Origin: Treponema sp.
Lineage (GTDB): Bacteria; Spirochaetota; Spirochaetia; Treponematales; Treponemataceae
Length of the DNA stretch: 23,499 nucleotides
Assembly (NCBI GenBank): GCA_014804085.1
Contig: JAAVAM010000072.1
Span: forward strand, 1 to 23,499
Reading direction: 5' to 3'
In this document: positions 7,032-14,312 of the stretch, piece after piece
Layout: every line of letters starts with the position of its first letter
How positions within the stretch are numbered: the stretch's first letter is position 1
Notes under the pieces: generated by a model
Seen by the model: only the letters and a program-made list of their open reading frames with translations
The model's database searches: none
Told to the model about the DNA's origin: nothing
Program-made: the position numbers and the translations under genes

Positions 7032-8732
7032 ATGCAGTTTGACACCCCGTATCTGACAAAGCAAATCATCGCGTACATTGGCAACAAACGTCGGCTGCTT
7101 TCGCTTATTTACGCCGCGCTCGAGCAGTCCGGCATTACGATTGGCGCGGGTGCGACGTTTGCCGATTTGTTCAGCGGCAGCGGCGTGGTCTCGCGGTTCG
7201 CAAAGTCGCTCGGATTTGCCGTGTACGCCAACGACTGGGAGCCGTATGCCGAAACGCTTTCCCGTGGGTTCGTCGCGCTGGACAAAAGCGAATGGCAGAC
7301 GCTATTCAATGGCGCGGAGCAGTTTCAGGCACTCATCGATCATATCAACGCGCTGCCCGACCCGCCCGATGACGACCAATATATCGCGCGGTATTTTGCG
7401 CCCAAAAGCGACGACATTTCCCAGGCTGATTTTCGGACGGAACGACTTTTTTACACGCGCCGGAACGCGCTCGTGATCGACAAAACCCGCAATTATATCG
7501 AACAGCATTTTCCCGACAAGGACGATCCGCGCCGCCACTGCCTAATTGCGCTGTTGCTGTACGAGGCGGCGACGCATACCAACACGTCGGGCGTGTTCAA
7601 GGCGTTTCACAAAGGATTCGGCGGGCATGGAAAAGACGCGCTTTCGCGCATTCTCGCGCCGATTGCCCTGCATCCGCCCGTGCTGATTGATTCCGTCGCG
7701 CCCGTGTATGTGTTCCGGCAGGACGCGAACGCGCTTGTCCGCATGCTTCCCGCGCTCGACGTTGCCTATCTTGATCCGCCGTATAATCAGCACCAGTACG
7801 GCAGCAATTATCATCTGCTCAATACGATTGCCGTCTGGGATAAAATTCCCGCGCCCGTGCAATTGGACGAACACGGTGTGCTTGCGAACAAAGCCGCAAT
7901 TCGCGCCGACTGGACGAACACGCGCTCGCCTTATTGCTCAAAAAAGACGGCGACCGAGGCGTTCCGCGATTTGGTGCGCCATATCCGCGCTAAGCGCATT
8001 TTGGTGAGTTATTCAAGCGACGGCATTATTCCGTTTGAGACGATGAAACAGATTTGCCTTGAAAAAGGCTTCGTTTCGATTGTGACGAGCGATTATACCG
8101 TCTACCGCGGTGGCAAGCAGAGTAATGCCCGGAAAAATACTGACATCGAGTTTATTTTGGTAATCGACACGACGCGCCCGGCGACGACGGCATGTGGCGA
8201 GCGCATTGACAAAGTGATGTTGGAGCGGCAAATACGCTTGCTGCTTCGGCGGCGGTATAACCGGGAACGATTGGAAAAACAGACGATACTAACGAACGAC
8301 CGTTTGATTATTAACGTTGACGGCGATTCTGCCGATGCGATTGATAACAAACGAGCGATAGTTTTTTATCATGCTGACGCATTGACGCTTTCCCTGCCCG
8401 ATGACATCGATTTGGCGGTGTTTGATTTTCGGCAGCTGAAAAAGATTGCCGCCGTGCTAGAATACTGCGCTTGCGCGACAAAAACAGAAGAATTGGCGGC
8501 GTTGTTGCGTCTAACGAACGATAGTTCTATTCCGCTTGCGCGCGTGAAAAAATATGTCCGGCTCATTCCTGCCACGCTCAAAAAATTTGCGCAGAAAAAA
8601 TATCGGGCGGAATTTTACGCGATGTTGGAAAAAGTGCGCGACTTGGAAACGTCCCGCGCGGACGTGTATCCGCTGATTGCAGAAAAAATCTCCGCCGTCG
8701 TGCGACAGGCGGAGATTCGTTTTGCGTCGTGA
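7032..8732 (+). CDS. Solitary D12-class N6-adenine DNA methyltransferase with long C-terminal extension
   Basis: Encodes 566 residues. The start at 7032 (MQFDTPYLTKQIIAYIGNKR) is chosen because the promoter lies between it and the upstream in-frame ATGs. The N-terminal part matches alpha-class adenine methyltransferases: YIGNKRRLL (about 15–23), SAM-binding motif I FADLFSGSGVVSR (about 43–55) and catalytic DPPY at 248–251, followed by NQHQYGSNYHLLNT. A segment ending near FILVID (about residue 378) completes that fold. The remaining ~185 residues (basic RQIRLLLRRRYNR, then mixed and helical sequence) are not part of the standard domain. They may be target recognition, dimerisation or an unrelated partner domain. 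No restriction endonuclease gene is adjacent, so it may act in gene regulation, replication control or protection. Confidence 0.85.
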   Translation: MQFDTPYLTKQIIAYIGNKRRLLSLIYAALEQSGITIGAGATFADLFSGSGVVSRFAKSLGFAVYANDWEPYAETLSRGFVALDKSEWQTLFNGAEQFQALIDHINALPDPPDDDQYIARYFAPKSDDISQADFRTERLFYTRRNALVIDKTRNYIEQHFPDKDDPRRHCLIALLLYEAATHTNTSGVFKAFHKGFGGHGKDALSRILAPIALHPPVLIDSVAPVYVFRQDANALVRMLPALDVAYLDPPYNQHQYGSNYHLLNTIAVWDKIPAPVQLDEHGVLANKAAIRADWTNTRSPYCSKKTATEAFRDLVRHIRAKRILVSYSSDGIIPFETMKQICLEKGFVSIVTSDYTVYRGGKQSNARKNTDIEFILVIDTTRPATTACGERIDKVMLERQIRLLLRRRYNRERLEKQTILTNDRLIINVDGDSADAIDNKRAIVFYHADALTLSLPDDIDLAVFDFRQLKKIAAVLEYCACATKTEELAALLRLTNDSSIPLARVKKYVRLIPATLKKFAQKKYRAEFYAMLEKVRDLETSRADVYPLIAEKISAVVRQAEIRFAS

Positions 8733-8735
8733 AAA

Positions 8736-10310
8736 TTACTTTTTCTTTGCCTTGGGCAGATTTTTGACGTTATAGCCCCGTTCGCGCGCAAGTTGGTTGA
8801 TGTCCCATGGCGCGGCGGTGTCGGCTTCATACGCGCCCGTCTCAGTGTTATAGACGCGGTTCATAATCAGGTCGCGGTCGGCGTATTCGGCTTTGTAGGT
8901 CTTTTTGTCCAAGTCGCCGGCATCTTTGTAACGCTTGCTCGTATCGTTCGGTTTTGCGCCTTCGATTTTCTTGAACGAAACGTTGTATTCTTTCCAACCG
9001 ACGTGCTTGCTGCCGTCAATGACGCGCGGCTCTTTTCCCACGTGCCACCGCTGTTCGCCGATATTTCCCTTTCCGTAGAATTCGACGTTGACAATGGCGC
9101 ACTGATCATAATACGGGATTTTTGCCGAGCTGGTCGCGGTGGCGCGGCGGCCATAATATGCGTTCTGCCGTTGGTCAACTTCTACGCGGCTGTTGTACAG
9201 GACAAAGCCTTTGTTAATCAGCGGCTCGGCGGTCGTGCCGACGCGCGTCTCAAATATATAGGAGCGGTCTTTCCGGCTCAGCGGGCTGTAGACGCTGTGG
9301 AAATCACATTCCTCAAACAGCGCGACTTCTGCTGTGCCCCACACGTAATCGACATCGCCTTCGATGTAGCAGTCATAGAACCAGCATTTTCCGCTGACCT
9401 GCATGGTGTCCTGCAAGCTTTTGAACGAACAGTTGTATGCGTTGAGCATTCGCCCTTTTCCGTGGTAGAAAAACAACGTCTCCGCCTGCGCGTTTCCGCT
9501 CGCGTATTTTTGGGTCGAAAGATACACTTTGGTCGGGTCGGTTTGATTGACAATTGTCAGGTTTTCCAGCGTCAGATTTGCGCCCGTAAAGAGGAAGACC
9601 ACGCGCGTTGCCTGTCCGCCGTTCATGTCGTTGCAGTTGATGTAGGTGATGATTGTGTCGTCGCCGCGGTTGTTGCCTTTTTGCCCGTGCAGGATGATAT
9701 TCGCCGTGCCGTTGTAGTGCAGCAGCTCGTAGTAGGTCGCCGGGGCAAGGGAAATCGTGAATGTGCCTTCGCGGTCTTTTACAAAATCCAACGCTGCCTG
9801 AATCGAATGAAACTGCGCGTCGTTCGCGTCGTCCATGCTGTTGTTGACGGTAATCGTCGCGCCGTCTGCTGCCGGAGCGGGTGCGGCTTTTGTGCTGAAC
9901 GACCAATTGTCTTTTGCCACGCCGCCAAATCCTTCCGCCTTGATTGCGCCCGTCGGAATTTCCACGGAATAGGTCGCGCCCGGCGCAAGTTTGCCGTAAT
10001 GCGGCTGGACATACACCGATTTTCCTACTTTGCGCACGAGCTGACTTCCGACGGCTACTTTTGTGCCGTCCGCGAAAATCTGTTCGTCGTCGGTAAAGGC
10101 AATCGTATCTGCCGCCGCGCCGCTCGCGTTATAAATCGTGATGAACGAACCGGGAACTAATTCCGGCTCCGCGTCGAACGTCAGCACTAGTTGCGCGTCA
10201 TACGCGGCTTCGGTCGCACCGTTTGCCGGGTACAGCGTCTGGGCACTGACCGCGCCCGTCAGAAGCGCGCCGCACAGAACGGCGGCACGTTTTTTCGTCA
10301 AATATCGCAT
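8736..10310 (-). CDS. Secreted pectinesterase (CE8-type) with N-terminal Ig-like domain
   Basis: Encodes 524 residues. The signal peptide is about 1–23 (KKRAAVLCGALLTGAVSA). Next is an SbsA/Big_5-type Ig-like domain (about 25–140, starting LYPANGATEA and ending WSFST), then the pectin methylesterase beta-helix (about 152–455). Conserved catalytic features are Gln300-Asp301 in LQDTMQV, Asp321 in GDVDYVWG (the usual ~20-residue spacing) and the Arg in YYGRR near 388. The C-terminal ~70 residues are charged and end in KAKKK. It demethylates pectin outside the cell, releasing methanol and making pectate available to lyases. No lyase or uptake gene is adjacent. GGAGG (10323–10327) lies 12 nt upstream of ATG, a long spacing. 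It ends 3 nt from the convergent methyltransferase stop. Confidence 0.93.
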   Translation of the reverse strand: MRYLTKKRAAVLCGALLTGAVSAQTLYPANGATEAAYDAQLVLTFDAEPELVPGSFITIYNASGAAADTIAFTDDEQIFADGTKVAVGSQLVRKVGKSVYVQPHYGKLAPGATYSVEIPTGAIKAEGFGGVAKDNWSFSTKAAPAPAADGATITVNNSMDDANDAQFHSIQAALDFVKDREGTFTISLAPATYYELLHYNGTANIILHGQKGNNRGDDTIITYINCNDMNGGQATRVVFLFTGANLTLENLTIVNQTDPTKVYLSTQKYASGNAQAETLFFYHGKGRMLNAYNCSFKSLQDTMQVSGKCWFYDCYIEGDVDYVWGTAEVALFEECDFHSVYSPLSRKDRSYIFETRVGTTAEPLINKGFVLYNSRVEVDQRQNAYYGRRATATSSAKIPYYDQCAIVNVEFYGKGNIGEQRWHVGKEPRVIDGSKHVGWKEYNVSFKKIEGAKPNDTSKRYKDAGDLDKKTYKAEYADRDLIMNRVYNTETGAYEADTAAPWDINQLARERGYNVKNLPKAKKK

Positions 10311-10346
10311 ACTTTTTGGAAACCTCCTTTAAAAAGCATCGCTTCT

Positions 10347-10375
10347 ATTATACAGACGGTCGCGGAAATTTGCAA
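10347..10375 (-). promoter_or_regulatory. Sigma-70 promoter for the pectinesterase gene
   Basis: On the minus strand, TTGCAA (10370–10375) is followed after exactly 17 nt by TATAAT (10347–10352). The leader would be about 30 nt and contains AAAGGAGG. The promoter lies entirely within the last codons of the truncated Gx-family reading frame. Confidence 0.75.
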
Positions 10376-10749
10376 ATCGTGTTACGTCGTCTGTTCCCAC
10401 GTTGTGCAAGGTTGTTTGCCAGCGCGCCCGCCAAACTCAACCCCACAGCAGAAACGGCATGCTTTTCGGCGGCGTACAAGGTCAGCATTGTCACTGCGCT
10501 CGCAATCGATCCTGCGGCAGAAAACACGAACACGTAAGAAAAAATCGTCCCGGTCAAAATGCCCTGCCCGACGATTTTGAGCAGTACGAGCAACAATGTT
10601 TCGCGGCGACGCATTTTTTGCAGCGAAAGGATAACCGGCAGATTGGTCAACCCCAGGCGCAAAAACGGCAGCGGCTTGGGAATGGCATATTCCACGGCGG
10701 CAAGGAACAGGCAGAGCGCGGCAAAAAACGCGACGAGTCGGGAGCGCAT
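10348..10749 (-). pseudogene. Gx transporter / heptaprenyl diphosphate synthase component I family, 3'-truncated
   Basis: The frame gives 133 residues, shorter than the roughly 160–190 I expect for this integral membrane family. Recognisable features are a first membrane segment (about 5–22), the family segment IPKPLPFLRLGLTNLPVIL (about 24–42), KIVGQGILTGTIFSYVF and GLSLAGALANNLAQ (about 103–116). After Gln116 the sequence turns into a hydrophilic, Arg-rich tail of 17 residues ending at TAA 10348–10350, where a further hydrophobic segment would be expected. I found no continuation in the other frames. That tail overlaps the pectinesterase promoter. The family has been linked to isoprenoid synthesis or small-molecule uptake. 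The remnant may be non-functional. Expression would begin at a leaderless-type start. Confidence 0.75.
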
Positions 10750-10755
10750 ACGATG

Positions 10756-10761
10756 ACTGTA
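10756..10761 (-). promoter_or_regulatory. Predicted leaderless -10 for the Gx-family gene
   Basis: On the minus strand TACAGT (10756–10761) lies 6 nt before ATG 10749, with no Shine–Dalgarno sequence. It faces the pepF promoter across a 45-bp divergent intergenic region. Confidence 0.45.
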
Positions 10762-10782
10762 TCATATTTTTCCGCTTTGCGG

Positions 10783-10788
10783 TATACT
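10783..10788 (+). promoter_or_regulatory. Predicted leaderless -10 for the oligoendopeptidase gene
   Basis: TATACT (10783–10788) lies exactly 6 nt before ATG 10795, placing transcription start at the start codon. There is no Shine–Dalgarno sequence. The -35 region would overlap that of the divergent Gx-family gene. Confidence 0.55.
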
Positions 10789-10794
10789 GGACGC

Positions 10795-12651
10795 ATGAGC
10801 AACACGACCGTTCCCCGCTGGAATTTGGACAGCATTTTTCCGTCGATTTTTAGCGACGAATATAAACAGGCGGTCGCCGATTACGCGGCGGGCATGGACA
10901 CGCTGGAAAGCCTGCTTGACACGGCAAAAGATTTTGTCAAGCGGCACAACGATAATTTCGATTTTTCCGCATGGCTCGCGACGTTTTTGGAGGCAGACGA
11001 CAAGGTTTCTGCGCTTTCGCAGACGCTCAGCGCATACGCCTATGCCGTTTACTCGGTTGATACGACGAACACGGCGAGCCTGAACAACATCGCAAAAATC
11101 GAGGAAATGGGCTTGCGCGTGCGGCAGCAGGATTTGGCGTTCAAGTCGATGTTGCTTTCTCACCAGAAATATCTTGACGAATTTTTTGCGCGCTTTCCGC
11201 AGTTTGCCGACCGGCGATTTTTGTTGCAGGAGGCGATTGCCGAAACGGCGCACCAGATGAGCGTTGCCGAAGAGCGGCTTGCGGGCGAATTGCAGCGCAC
11301 GGGCGGCGATGCTTGGGGTCGCCTGCACGAACAGATTATCAGCAATTTGTGCGACGGCGCGGACGGAAAGACATTCAACGAGCTGCGCAATGACGCATAT
11401 TCGCCGGATGCCGAAACGCGCAAGGCGGCATATCAGAAAGAAATCGCCCTGTTGCGTCAGCACGAAATCGCGCTTGCGGCGGCGTTGAACAACCTCAAAG
11501 GCGAAACGATTGCGCTCAACAAACGCCGCCATTGGGAAAACGCGCTCGACCGTTCGCTCGCTTCCTGCCGCATGAGCCGCCAGACGCTCGACGCGCTTGT
11601 CGGTGCGATAGAAGACAGCCTGCCACTGTGGCGGAATTATTTTGCCGCAAAGGCGCAGTTTTTGCGGGCGCGCGGGCAGACTGCAAGCAAAACGGCGGGT
11701 TTAAACGGCGAAGGCTTGGCATTTTACGATTTGTTCGCCCCGATAAATGGCGCAGTCGGCGGCACCGCCGCGCCCGATTCTCTGCTCAGCAAAACATGGT
11801 CGTTTTCGGAGGCGCGGGATTACGTCATCGAACGCTACCGTTCGTTCAGCGCGGCTATGGGCGATTTTGCCGAACATGCGTTTGAGTCGGGCTGGATTGA
11901 CGCGGAAGTCCGCGCGGGCAAAGTGGGCGGCGCATATGACGAGGATTTTTCCCGGGGGCATCAGAGCCGCATTCTTTCCAATTTTACGGGCGCGTTCAGC
12001 GATGTCGTTACGTTGGCGCACGAGCTGGGTCACGCCTATCATTTCAGCTGCCTCAAAGGAAAACCGGCCGCGTTTTTCAGTTATCCCATGACGCTTGCCG
12101 AAACGGCTTCGACTTTTGCGGAAATGATCGTCAAGCAGGATATGCTCGCCAAATCGACGGAAGCGGATGCTTTGTCGCTGCTGGACGCGGATTTGCAGGA
12201 CGCAAGCCAAGTGCTTGTGGATATTTTGTGCCGGTTCTATTTTGAGCGGAGCGTTTTTGCCGCACGTGCCGAGGGCGAGCTTTCTGCCGATGATTTTTGC
12301 CGTCTCATGCGCACGGCGCAGGAACACTCCTACGGCGCGGGCCTGGGCGCGGAACGCCACGAATACATGTGGGCGGTGAAGTCGCATTATTACAGCACGG
12401 GACTAGATTTCTACAATTTTCCCTATGCGTTCGGGCAGCTGTTTGCGGCGGGACTGTTCGCGCGGTATCAGGCCGAAGGCGCGTCGTTTGCCCGCACGTA
12501 TGCTGCGCTGCTTGCCGACACGGGCAGCATGACCTGCGAAGATTTGTGCAAAAAAGCCGGATTCGACATCACCGACAAATCGTTCTGGCAAAGCGGCATT
12601 GCGATGTACGCGCGCGAAGTGGAATCGTTCGTCAGGCTGGCAAAAAACTGA
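10795..12651 (+). CDS. pepF: Oligoendopeptidase, M3 family (PepF-type)
   Basis: Encodes 618 residues, typical of PepF-like zinc metallopeptidases that trim oligopeptides in the cytoplasm. The start at 10795 (MSNTTVPRWNLDSIFPSIFS) matches the family N-terminus. A far longer in-frame extension upstream runs antisense through the Gx-family gene and is rejected. The helical N-terminal half is followed by the catalytic domain with HELGHAYH: zinc ligands His409 and His413, general base Glu410. The third ligand is probably Glu436 in LAETASTFAE. C-terminal conserved segments include HEYMWAVKSHYYS and FYNFPYAFGQLFA. It probably recycles peptides taken up from a protein-rich environment. The GNAT gene follows 43 nt downstream. 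Confidence 0.93.
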   Translation: MSNTTVPRWNLDSIFPSIFSDEYKQAVADYAAGMDTLESLLDTAKDFVKRHNDNFDFSAWLATFLEADDKVSALSQTLSAYAYAVYSVDTTNTASLNNIAKIEEMGLRVRQQDLAFKSMLLSHQKYLDEFFARFPQFADRRFLLQEAIAETAHQMSVAEERLAGELQRTGGDAWGRLHEQIISNLCDGADGKTFNELRNDAYSPDAETRKAAYQKEIALLRQHEIALAAALNNLKGETIALNKRRHWENALDRSLASCRMSRQTLDALVGAIEDSLPLWRNYFAAKAQFLRARGQTASKTAGLNGEGLAFYDLFAPINGAVGGTAAPDSLLSKTWSFSEARDYVIERYRSFSAAMGDFAEHAFESGWIDAEVRAGKVGGAYDEDFSRGHQSRILSNFTGAFSDVVTLAHELGHAYHFSCLKGKPAAFFSYPMTLAETASTFAEMIVKQDMLAKSTEADALSLLDADLQDASQVLVDILCRFYFERSVFAARAEGELSADDFCRLMRTAQEHSYGAGLGAERHEYMWAVKSHYYSTGLDFYNFPYAFGQLFAAGLFARYQAEGASFARTYAALLADTGSMTCEDLCKKAGFDITDKSFWQSGIAMYAREVESFVRLAKN

Positions 12652-12667
12652 TGAGGCGGCGGAATCG

Positions 12668-12698
12668 TGCTATCGTGCCCGGTATGAAAACGCTATGA
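12668..12698 (+). promoter_or_regulatory. Extended -10 and 4-codon mini-ORF before the GNAT gene
   Basis: TGC-TATCGT (12668–12676) resembles the TGC-TATACT elements of fmt and nnr. Seven nt later comes ATG 12684, which opens a 4-codon frame (Met-Lys-Thr-Leu, TGA at 12696–12698). Its stop overlaps the GNAT start codon at 12695 as ATGA. A leaderless mini-ORF coupling translation into the GNAT gene is possible but speculative. Confidence 0.3.
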
Positions 12699-13525
12699 TA
12701 ATCGTGCCGTGCGCTCCCAAACAGACCGATTCGCTCCTTGCGTTCGTCCTGCCGCATGAAAAAACGGCGATCGGATTTGTCAGCCATATTATGCGCGGGA
12801 ATGCCGATTGTTTTTTCGTCATGGACGGCAGCCGGACGTGCGGTGCGTTTTCGTTTTCTGCGGGCGGGCAGATTTTTCATTGTCTGCCGGACGCGCATTC
12901 CGCCGCGTGGGCGGAACTTTTGCGCACGCTGACGGCATTTTTCCGCGGCCAGAAAAATCGTGACTTGTTCAATATTATTGGCGAGGAAAACGGCACGGAA
13001 CTGATTCGCCAGGCGATTGCGGCGGCGTGGGGAAAAACGACGCGGCACGAGCAAACCTACGCGCTGCTGGAGAAAACCGGCGCGGCGGAACAAGCCGATT
13101 CGTCTGATTGCGTCCGCTGTGTGCCGGAAATGATCGACGCATTGTTGCCGTTGCAAATCGCCTATGAGCGCGAAGAAATTTTTTGGGAGGGCGAACAGTA
13201 CAATCCGAACGTGACGCGGCTTGCGTTCTTGCGCGCGTTGCGCACTCAGCAGATTTTCGCGCTTGTAAAAAACGGCCGCTATGTCGCAAAGGGCGGCACG
13301 AACGCGCAGGGAAAGCGTTACGTGCAGCTCGGCGGCGTGTTTACGATTCCGTCGGAGCGAAAAAAAGGCTATGCCACGAAGCTGTTGCGCTATGTCGCGC
13401 AAGCATTGCACCGGCAGGGAAAAGACATCGTGCTGTTCGCCAAAAAAGACAACGTTGCCGCGCTCCGCCTGTACGAAAAAATCGGCTGCAAGAACATCGG
13501 GTCGTTTAAAATCGTGTATTATTGA
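12695..13525 (+). CDS. GNAT-family N-acetyltransferase
   Basis: Encodes 276 residues. The C-terminal ~130 residues form a GNAT fold: LGGVFTIPSERKKGYATKLL holds the acetyl-CoA pyrophosphate-binding loop (R-K-K-G-Y-A), and NVAALRLYEKIGCKNIGSFK matches the last strands. The N-terminal ~140 residues are a weaker second domain (FVMDGSRTCGAFSF) that may be a degenerate GNAT half. Such two-domain proteins often act on small molecules; the substrate is unknown. ATG 12695 is the first sensible start. It overlaps a 4-codon mini-ORF (ATGA) and has no strong Shine–Dalgarno sequence. The pseudouridine synthase gene starts 7 nt after its stop. Confidence 0.85.
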   Translation: MIIVPCAPKQTDSLLAFVLPHEKTAIGFVSHIMRGNADCFFVMDGSRTCGAFSFSAGGQIFHCLPDAHSAAWAELLRTLTAFFRGQKNRDLFNIIGEENGTELIRQAIAAAWGKTTRHEQTYALLEKTGAAEQADSSDCVRCVPEMIDALLPLQIAYEREEIFWEGEQYNPNVTRLAFLRALRTQQIFALVKNGRYVAKGGTNAQGKRYVQLGGVFTIPSERKKGYATKLLRYVAQALHRQGKDIVLFAKKDNVAALRLYEKIGCKNIGSFKIVYY

Positions 13526-13532
13526 GGCAAAC

Positions 13533-14294
13533 ATGCAGAAACTGGACATTCTTTTTCAGGACGATTGGATTGTTGTGGTCAACAAGCCGAGCGGATTGCT
13601 GAGCGTCTCATTTGAGGGAAACCGCTCGCGGACTGCGCAGCAAATGCTGGAGACGATTCTGCGCAAAAGGGGCGCGTACAGCGCAAAGCATCGTCCGCTT
13701 GCCGTGCATCGCCTTGACCGGGACACGAGCGGCGTTATGATGTTCGCGCTTGGCGAGCTGGCGCAGAAAAAACTGATGGACGGCTGGCATTCCCTCGTGA
13801 CGGAGCGATTGTACCGCGCGGTGGCAGAAAATCCCCGCGCACAGCACGATTTTTTGCCACAACGCGGGCTGATTGACGCGCCACTTGCGTTCAATGCATA
13901 TCATATCGGCTATGTTCCGCAGCGCGGCGAGCAGACGCGGACGGTTGCCGCACGGACGCGCTACGTCGTCATCGCGCAGGGAAAAACGCACACGCTTTTT
14001 GAGCTTTCGCTCGACACGGGAAAGAAAAATCAGATTCGCGCGCATTTGGCGAGCAAAGGCTATCCGCTGGCGGGCGACGACCATTACCGTGCGCGGACAA
14101 ATCCGTTCGGTAGGCTCGCGCTGCATGCCCGCACGTTGGCGTTCACGCACCCGTTCACCCGCGCTGCGCTGCATTTTGAGATTCCCGAACCGGCGGATTG
14201 GGAACGCTTTGTCGTGTCGTCGGAAAAAACCGGGGCGAATCATTTTCGCCGCGACGACCGTTTGCGGGCGAAAAATCTACCGCACCGTCGCTGA
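13533..14294 (+). CDS. RluA-family RNA pseudouridine synthase
   Basis: Encodes 253 residues. It isomerises uridine to pseudouridine in rRNA or tRNA. The hallmark motif HRLDRDTSGVMMFA contains catalytic Asp62, preceded by the substrate-cleft segment VVVNKPSGLLSV. Later family motifs are TGKKNQIRAHLASKGYPLAGD and RLALHARTLAFTHP. No N-terminal S4 domain is present, so it is closer to the short RluA/TruC-like members; the target base cannot be deduced. The start at 13533 has GAGG 5 nt upstream (13524–13527), overlapping the GNAT stop codon. A longer in-frame opening upstream lies within the GNAT gene and is rejected. It probably shares a transcript with the GNAT gene. Confidence 0.92.
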   Translation: MQKLDILFQDDWIVVVNKPSGLLSVSFEGNRSRTAQQMLETILRKRGAYSAKHRPLAVHRLDRDTSGVMMFALGELAQKKLMDGWHSLVTERLYRAVAENPRAQHDFLPQRGLIDAPLAFNAYHIGYVPQRGEQTRTVAARTRYVVIAQGKTHTLFELSLDTGKKNQIRAHLASKGYPLAGDDHYRARTNPFGRLALHARTLAFTHPFTRAALHFEIPEPADWERFVVSSEKTGANHFRRDDRLRAKNLPHRR

Positions 14295-14297
14295 CCG

Positions 14298-14306
14298 TGC
14301 TATACT
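14298..14306 (+). promoter_or_regulatory. Extended -10 promoter for nnr, predicted leaderless
   Basis: TGC-TATACT (14298–14306) is followed by 6 nt and then ATG 14313. The preceding bases (CCG) make a 12-nt identity with the fmt promoter. There is no Shine–Dalgarno sequence and no clear -35. Confidence 0.6.
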
Positions 14307-14312
14307 GATACT

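Noticed and set aside
8793..10160. Open frame of 455 codons on the + strand opposite the pectinesterase gene
   Set aside because: The pectinesterase on the other strand has a signal peptide, conserved catalytic residues, a ribosome-binding site and a promoter. The antisense product resembles no family.
10402..10794. N-terminal extension of the oligoendopeptidase frame
   Set aside because: It is antisense to the Gx-family gene and non-homologous to PepF. The family start fits ATG 10795.
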